Below are positions 59,589-64,000 of a stretch of DNA of 64,000 nucleotides, piece after piece (the stretch's first letter is position 1; each line of letters begins with the position of its first letter). The stretch is from Tabrizicola sp. Lineage in GTDB: Bacteria > Pseudomonadota > Alphaproteobacteria > Rhodobacterales > Rhodobacteraceae. The DNA is taken from the NCBI RefSeq assembly GCF_030694085.1, contig NZ_JAUXZE010000035.1, positions 372,001 through 436,000 of the forward strand, in the 5' to 3' direction. Position numbers and translations under genes: made by a program. Below the pieces are notes generated by a model. The model made no database searches. It saw only the letters and a program-made list of their open reading frames with translations, and had not been told where the DNA came from.

Positions 59589-61145
59589 TCAGAAGTCGGT
59601 GGGCGCCCCGCCCTCCTGCTTCCGCTTCGCGACGAAGCGTTGCAGCTCCTCCAGATGGTCCCCGTTCATTTCCGGTGCCTCGAACTCGGCCAGGATCTGC
59701 TTGTAGATCCGGTGCGCCCGCTCGACCGTCCAGACCGACCCGTCCGCCTGCCAGGCCTCATAGTTCCGCCAGTCCGACACGATCGGCGCATAGAAGGCGT
59801 CCTGATAGCGGTCCTGGGTGTGCTGGACCCCGAAGTAATGCCCGCCAGCGCCGACCTCCTTGATCGCGTCGAAGGCCAGGTCCTCGTCGCGGGTGGCAAA
59901 GGTCGCCTCCTCGAAGTAGCGCTGGATCATCTGCAGGACCTCGCAGTCCATGATGAACTTCTCGGGGCTCGCGATCAGCCCCCCCTCCAGCCAGCCCGCC
60001 GCGTGGTAGACCATGTTGGTCCGGCTCTGAACGGCGGACCAAAGGCTGTTCGACGTCTCCCACATCGCCTGCCCGTCCGGCACGTTCGCCGCACAGACGC
60101 CGCTGGCCCGCATCGGCACGCCATAAAAGCGCACCAACTGCCCCGTCATCTGCGTCGCCCGCATGTATTCGGGGGTCCCGAAGGCCGGCGCACCGGATTT
60201 CATGTCGACGTTCGAGGTGAAGGTCCCGATCGCCACCGGACACCCCGGCGCGATGTACTGCAGGAGTGCGACCGCCGCCAAAGCCTCGGCAATCGACAAG
60301 GCCACCGCGCCCGACATCGTCACCGGCGCCATCGCCCCCGCCAGCGTGAACGGCGTCACCACCACCGGCTGCCCCCGCTTGGCCATCCGCATCGCCCCGT
60401 CCAGCATCGGATAGTCGTGCTTCAGAGGGGAAACCGAGTTGATGTTGGTATACATCCGCGGCTTGGCCTGGAACTCCTCTTCCGTAAGGCCCGCGGCCAG
60501 ACGGACCATCTCCATCACATCCTCGACTCGCTCCGCCCCCAGGCTGTAGGCGTGGACGACCTTGTCGGTCAGCGTCAGCTTCTCATACAGGCAGTCCAGG
60601 TGCCGCACGCTGGCATGAATATCCACCGGCTCGACCGGATAGCCACCCGCAACGTGGATGCAGTTGAAGTACTGCGTCAGCTTCATGAACTCGCGGAAGG
60701 TCTCGAAATCGCCCGACCGCTTGCCCCGCTCCATGTCCCAGGCGTTCGGCGGAGACGAGACGTTCACGAACAGCATATGCTTGCCGCCCATGATGAGTTC
60801 CCGCTCGGGGTTGCGCGGAGTGATGGTGAAGGTCTCGGGCGCGCGGGCGACCATCTCCATCACGAAGTCCTCGTCCATGCGGACGTTGGTCCCGTTCACG
60901 ATGCAGCCAGCGCGGCGCAGATGCTCCACCGCTTCTGGGTTCAGGAACTCGATCCCGATGTCACGCAGGATGCGCATCGCGGTCTTGTGGACTCGCTGGA
61001 CGGCGTCGGCGTCCAACGGCTCGGTCGGGGCATCGGGGTTCACCGGGATCCGCCACGGCATCTGGTCGATTACCGCTGTGCCCGCACGGACCTTCATCCC
61101 CGCCCGCCCACCGGCGCGCTTTCTCCGAGCTGGTTCATCCGCCAT
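59589..61145 (-). CDS. Trimethylamine methyltransferase (MttB) superfamily protein, non-pyrrolysine
   Basis: 518 aa with no in-frame TAG, so it is the non-Pyl type. MttB blocks: AMRILRDIGIEFLNPEAVEH, EFMKLTQYFNCIHVAGGYPV, MYTNINSVSPLKHDYPMLDG, VTPFTLAGAMAPVTMSGAVA, EVLQMIQRYFEEATF and GAGGHYFGVQHT. Characterised non-Pyl members demethylate quaternary amines such as glycine betaine with a corrinoid protein; none is nearby. The ATG at 61145 follows GGAGAGTGACG; the GTG at 61151 is less likely. The N-terminal Arg/Gly-rich 20 residues are not conserved. Confidence 0.92.
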   Translation of the reverse strand: MADEPARRKRAGGRAGMKVRAGTAVIDQMPWRIPVNPDAPTEPLDADAVQRVHKTAMRILRDIGIEFLNPEAVEHLRRAGCIVNGTNVRMDEDFVMEMVARAPETFTITPRNPERELIMGGKHMLFVNVSSPPNAWDMERGKRSGDFETFREFMKLTQYFNCIHVAGGYPVEPVDIHASVRHLDCLYEKLTLTDKVVHAYSLGAERVEDVMEMVRLAAGLTEEEFQAKPRMYTNINSVSPLKHDYPMLDGAMRMAKRGQPVVVTPFTLAGAMAPVTMSGAVALSIAEALAAVALLQYIAPGCPVAIGTFTSNVDMKSGAPAFGTPEYMRATQMTGQLVRFYGVPMRASGVCAANVPDGQAMWETSNSLWSAVQSRTNMVYHAAGWLEGGLIASPEKFIMDCEVLQMIQRYFEEATFATRDEDLAFDAIKEVGAGGHYFGVQHTQDRYQDAFYAPIVSDWRNYEAWQADGSVWTVERAHRIYKQILAEFEAPEMNGDHLEELQRFVAKRKQEGGAPTDF

Positions 61146-61248
61146 CGTCACTCTCCATTCGCTTGCGGCGAAGATGACGGAAGCAGGGCCGATCTGGTCA
61201 CCGCATTTGCGACGAAAAAGCGTCGTTTTTCGCGCGATGCCCGCAGAT

Positions 61249-61944
61249 TCAGGCTTTCAGACCGGAAAGCCATCCCGGAATTGCTCCGATATCGGCCAGT
61301 ACGACATCGGCGTGGGGCGCAAGCTCCTCGCGCTTGGCGATCCCAGTCAGAACTGCGACCGTCCGCATCCCGGCCGCACGTCCGGCTTCAAGGTCATGCC
61401 GGCTGTCGCCGACCATCGCAACACGCGCGGGCTGAAGCCCCGTTTGCCTCACGAAGGCCAGGCACATCCCCGGCCCGGGCTTTGCCCCGTGGCCCGAGTC
61501 ATACCCGGCGATGAAATCGAAGCAATCGGTGATCCCGTGGCTCTCCAGGTGCTGACGCGCGGGCGCTTCGGAGTCGTTCGTTGCCAGCCCCAGCCGCAAC
61601 CCCTTTCCGCGCAACGCGTCCAGAAGCGGACGCAGCGGCACTGCCTCGGACATCGGTGCCATCCCGGCGCTGGCGTCGATCCGGTCGGTCAGCTCGGCCA
61701 GCGTCATGCCCGGCAATTCGGGCAAGAGCGCCGCCGCGATATCGGCGGCGGTGGCGGCGATCACCGGGCTGTCGGGCGCGAAGGTCGCGGTGGCAAGATC
61801 ATAACCGATGGCCTGTCCCAGTCGCACGGCATGGCCGTCGTCTGCGGCGATCCGGCGCAGGAAGGTCGCGGCCCAGCGGCCCCAGCTGACGCGGAAGTCG
61901 AACAGGGTCCCGTCCTTGTCGAAGATCAGCCCGTCGATCATCAT
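61249..61944 (-). CDS. HAD-family hydrolase (phosphoglycolate phosphatase-like)
   Basis: 231 aa. HAD motifs I IFDKDGTLFDF, II LGLATNDSE, III in GAKPGPGM (Lys) and IV MVGDSRHDLEAGRAAG. The helical cap lies between residues 18 and 85. Substrate is a small phosphorylated metabolite, not determinable here. Starts at ATGATG; the second ATG (61941) has better spacing from GAGGGG. Five nt after the DUF3572 stop codon. Confidence 0.9.
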   Translation of the reverse strand: MMIDGLIFDKDGTLFDFRVSWGRWAATFLRRIAADDGHAVRLGQAIGYDLATATFAPDSPVIAATAADIAAALLPELPGMTLAELTDRIDASAGMAPMSEAVPLRPLLDALRGKGLRLGLATNDSEAPARQHLESHGITDCFDFIAGYDSGHGAKPGPGMCLAFVRQTGLQPARVAMVGDSRHDLEAGRAAGMRTVAVLTGIAKREELAPHADVVLADIGAIPGWLSGLKA

Positions 61945-61949
61945 GCCCC

Positions 61950-62252
61950 TCAGGTCCAGTTCATCACCGCGCCGCCCGGCAAGGCCGCGCGGGCCGCCTG
62001 GGGTGCCGTGTAGGGATGACCATCGGCATCACAGAATGCAACCACCCAGCGATCATCCTGCAGAAGAAAGTCCAGCACGGCCGCCAGGAACTCGGGATCG
62101 GCTGCCCTGGCGCGCAGGTCAGACATCGAGGACCCGGTGGCCGTCATGAAAAGCGGGAAGACCTCGTCATCCGCCGCGATCCATCCCAGCGCCTGAATGG
62201 CCAGCACCACGGCGGCTTCTCTGCTAGGCTCCTTGGCAACTTCTGGTTGCAT
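61950..62252 (-). CDS. DUF3572 family protein
   Basis: 100 aa. EAAVVLAIQALGWIAADDEV, PLFMTATGSSMSDLRARAAD and AAVLDFLLQDDRWVVAFCDA are the DUF3572 signature, a small alphaproteobacterial cytoplasmic protein of unknown function, usually next to a PleD-like or response-regulator gene as here (divergent, 132 nt apart). Confidence 0.9.
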   Translation of the reverse strand: MQPEVAKEPSREAAVVLAIQALGWIAADDEVFPLFMTATGSSMSDLRARAADPEFLAAVLDFLLQDDRWVVAFCDADGHPYTAPQAARAALPGGAVMNWT

Positions 62253-62384
62253 TGTTCTCGCTTTCGTAGCCTTGTGGTGTCGACAGATGAAATTCGATCG
62301 CCTGCCTGCCTAAAGAAAGGATTCCTTAACCTTCCCGACGGCAGAGTTGTCCACGACAGGTGGAATGAAAAGACGGCATCGCAG

Positions 62385-63758
62385 ATGAGCGCACGGATTC
62401 TCATCGTTGACGACGTGGCGGCGAACCGGATCGTCCAGCAGGCCCGGCTTTCGGCAGCCTTCTACGATCCGATCATTGCCGCTGACGGCGCGAGCTGCCT
62501 CGCCGCAGCGCGGGAAGAGCGGCCCGACCTGGTGCTGCTGGACATCGGTCTGCCTGACATCTCGGGGCTTGAGGTGATGCAGCGGCTGCGGCGCGACCCG
62601 GCCAGCCGCGACATTCCAGTCATTGCCCTGACAGCCTTCGGGACAGCTGACGAACGACTGGCCGCTTTCGCCGCCGGGGCGGATGACGTCATGGACCGCC
62701 CGGCAAATGAACGTGTCCTGCTGTCCCGTCTTCGCAACCTCTTGCGGCTGAAGGCCGAGGGCGAATTTCCCGCAAGTGAGGGGCTGGCGATTGCCGGTCT
62801 GGCCGAAGCACCGCTGGCCTTCGATCCGCAGGGGACCATCGCTGTCGTCGGCTCGGACCCCGGAAACCCGCTTTGGGCGCAGCTTGCCGGCCAGGTGCGC
62901 GACCGTCTGGTCATGGTCTCGCGGCGCGAGGCGCTGGCCGATATCTGGGCCGGCCAGGCCCAGCCCGAGGTCTTCATTCTGCACGACGATGGCCGGAACC
63001 CCTCGGGAACCCTACGCCTTCTGTCCGAACTCAAAAGCCACCAGGCCACCCGCCATGCTGCCGTCTGCGTCGTCGGTCCCGCAGGGGAAGGGGATGAGGC
63101 CGCGATGGCTTTCGACCTGGGTGCGGATGACGCCGTTGGCGCCGGCATCACGGCCGAGGAGCTGGCCTTGCGCACCCGGGGCCTGCTGCGTCGCAAGCGC
63201 CAGTCCGACAGGCGGCGCGCTCGGATGCAGGACGGGCTGCGCCTGGCCATGCTCGATCCCTTGACGGGGCTTTACAACCGCCGCTGCGCCGCCCCCCAGC
63301 TTGCCGCCATCGCCGCCCGCGCGCGAGAGGAGGGGTCGCAGTTTGCCGTCATGGTGATGGACCTTGACCGCTTCAAGCAGGTGAACGACGCCCACGGTCA
63401 CGCCGCCGGGGATCAGGTCCTGGTCGAAGTCGCCCGCCGCCTGACCGCCAACCTGCGCGACACCGACATCCTGGCCCGCATCGGCGGCGAGGAGTTCCTG
63501 GCGATCCTGCCACAAAGCTGCATGACCGTCGCCCGGCGGGTGGCCGAACGCCTGTGTCAGGCGATGGACGACCAGCCGATCTGCCTCCATTCGGGCGAAG
63601 AGTTGCGGGTTACCGTCTCGATCGGCGTCGCGGTCGCGGGTGCTTCGGGTGAGAACAGCTATGCCATCGAAGGTCTGGTGGAACAGGCCGACCTTGCGCT
63701 CCTGGAATCGAAGGGTGCCGGACGGAACCAGGTCACCTACCGACTTTCGGCTGCCTAA
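62385..63758 (+). CDS. pleD: PleD-like response regulator with GGDEF domain
   Basis: 457 aa, PleD length. REC1 with acidic DD (9-10), phospho-acceptor Asp53 (LVLLDIGLPDISGLEVM) and T/K-like switch region; REC2 (about 147-270) lacks a normal phospho-acceptor context; GGDEF domain with DPLTGLYNRRCAAPQL, MDLDRFKQVNDAHGHAAGD and RIGGEEF, preceded by the RxxD inhibitory site (RDTD). It makes cyclic di-GMP on phosphorylation-driven dimerisation. The start at 62385 gives the PleD-like MSARILIVDD. Confidence 0.93.
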   Translation: MSARILIVDDVAANRIVQQARLSAAFYDPIIAADGASCLAAAREERPDLVLLDIGLPDISGLEVMQRLRRDPASRDIPVIALTAFGTADERLAAFAAGADDVMDRPANERVLLSRLRNLLRLKAEGEFPASEGLAIAGLAEAPLAFDPQGTIAVVGSDPGNPLWAQLAGQVRDRLVMVSRREALADIWAGQAQPEVFILHDDGRNPSGTLRLLSELKSHQATRHAAVCVVGPAGEGDEAAMAFDLGADDAVGAGITAEELALRTRGLLRRKRQSDRRRARMQDGLRLAMLDPLTGLYNRRCAAPQLAAIAARAREEGSQFAVMVMDLDRFKQVNDAHGHAAGDQVLVEVARRLTANLRDTDILARIGGEEFLAILPQSCMTVARRVAERLCQAMDDQPICLHSGEELRVTVSIGVAVAGASGENSYAIEGLVEQADLALLESKGAGRNQVTYRLSAA

Positions 63759-64000
63759 TCGCGCCCTTTGTCGTCGCGCCCACCACGGCGCAGCCCCTTC
63801 TCCAGCCGGTCGGCGAACCTCTGGCGGTCCTCGGTCGACATCTCGATCAGCCGCGTTTCGATCAGTCTTCGCCCCAGCTGCAGCCGCTCGGCATTGCGGG
63901 TCTCGATGGCGGCCAGGGCGGCCTTCATCGCCTCGGCGTCAAAGGGGTCGGCGCGCAGCGTACCCAAGAGCGTCTCGAACTCGGCCCGGGCCTCGGTCCG
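63755..64000 (-). CDS. Periplasmic heavy-metal sensor-like protein, C-terminal part
   Basis: Partial; the frame runs off the right edge with no start in the window. 81 residues are seen, helical and charged: ADPFDAEAMKAALAAIETRN, AERLQLGRRLIETRLIEMST and EDRQRFADRLEKGLRR. This matches the C-terminus of CpxP/Spy-like metal-resistance proteins annotated as periplasmic heavy metal sensor in Rhodobacterales, often beside an ECF sigma factor. Its stop overlaps the stop of the pleD-like gene by 4 nt (convergent). Confidence 0.65.
   Translation of the reverse strand, partial: RTEARAEFETLLGTLRADPFDAEAMKAALAAIETRNAERLQLGRRLIETRLIEMSTEDRQRFADRLEKGLRRGGRDDKGRD

Noticed and set aside
59589..61145. Pyrrolysine-containing MttB
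   Set aside because: The frame is continuous with no in-frame TAG, so no amber read-through is needed.

Overview
GC-rich (visibly about two thirds G+C), densely packed chromosomal DNA from an alphaproteobacterium, most likely Rhodobacterales (Rhodobacter/Paracoccus/Tabrizicola-like). The reasons are the phaZ-phaC-phaP-phaR polyhydroxyalkanoate locus with CTGC-N3-GCAG PhaR boxes, the hom-glpX-recJ block, a four-subunit sarcosine oxidase operon, Tad pseudopilin genes, and the short intergenic repeats typical of this group. No phage, plasmid or CRISPR sequence was seen. The only transposase is a RAYT-type fragment cut by the left edge. Both end genes are partial.

Layout. 1-5.3 kb: partial RAYT, a peptidoglycan-binding repeat protein, a DUF2177 membrane protein, an ArsC-like protein, a cold-shock protein, and a translationally coupled bufferin operon (bufA-bufB-bufC-doxX; copper-handling modified peptide and its MNIO enzyme). 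5.3-9.1 kb: thrS and two alpha/beta hydrolases, the second lacking its nucleophile. 9.2-15.3 kb: PHA storage genes phaZ (-), phaC, phaP and phaR, with a GST and a LysR regulator. 15.5-21.9 kb: DegT aminotransferase and soxBDAG. 22-29.1 kb: two groups of TadE/TadG genes on either side of a Glu-family dehydrogenase. 29.2-36.2 kb: small lipoprotein, hom, an exported protein, glpX, an MFS transporter, recJ. 36.3-37.4 kb: two identical tRNA-Glu(TTC) genes flanking a lytic transglycosylase. 37.4-41.4 kb: glycine betaine/choline-type ABC transporter. 41.6-46.3 kb: TorR/TorS/TorT-like phosphorelay. 46.4-50.5 kb: YnjBCD-like ABC transporter. 50.6-53.9 kb: DUF4153 protein, a degenerate H-NOX protein and an HNOBA-GGDEF cyclase. 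54-57.3 kb: GNAT, c-type cytochrome lipoprotein, lolCD. 57.4-59.3 kb: ArsR regulator, two tandem SRPBCC proteins, DoxX-like protein. 59.6-64 kb: MttB-like methyltransferase, HAD phosphatase, DUF3572, PleD-like cyclase, partial metal-sensor protein.

How genes work together. The betaine-type transporter, sarcosine oxidase and the non-pyrrolysine MttB homolog fit methylated-amine/betaine catabolism feeding C1 units to tetrahydrofolate. The PHA genes form a granule synthesis, mobilisation and autoregulation unit. Two diguanylate cyclases and a hybrid phosphorelay supply signalling.

Most notable signals: (1) an H-NOX homolog that has lost its heme-ligating His and YxSxR motif yet remains paired with an HNOBA-GGDEF partner; (2) a four-copy intergenic repeat family ending in a TGTCCACSGTGGACA palindrome, often abutting stop codons; (3) a leader dyad that buries the Shine-Dalgarno of the DegT gene; (4) an in-frame triple 24-bp tandem repeat inside the TorT signal peptide.
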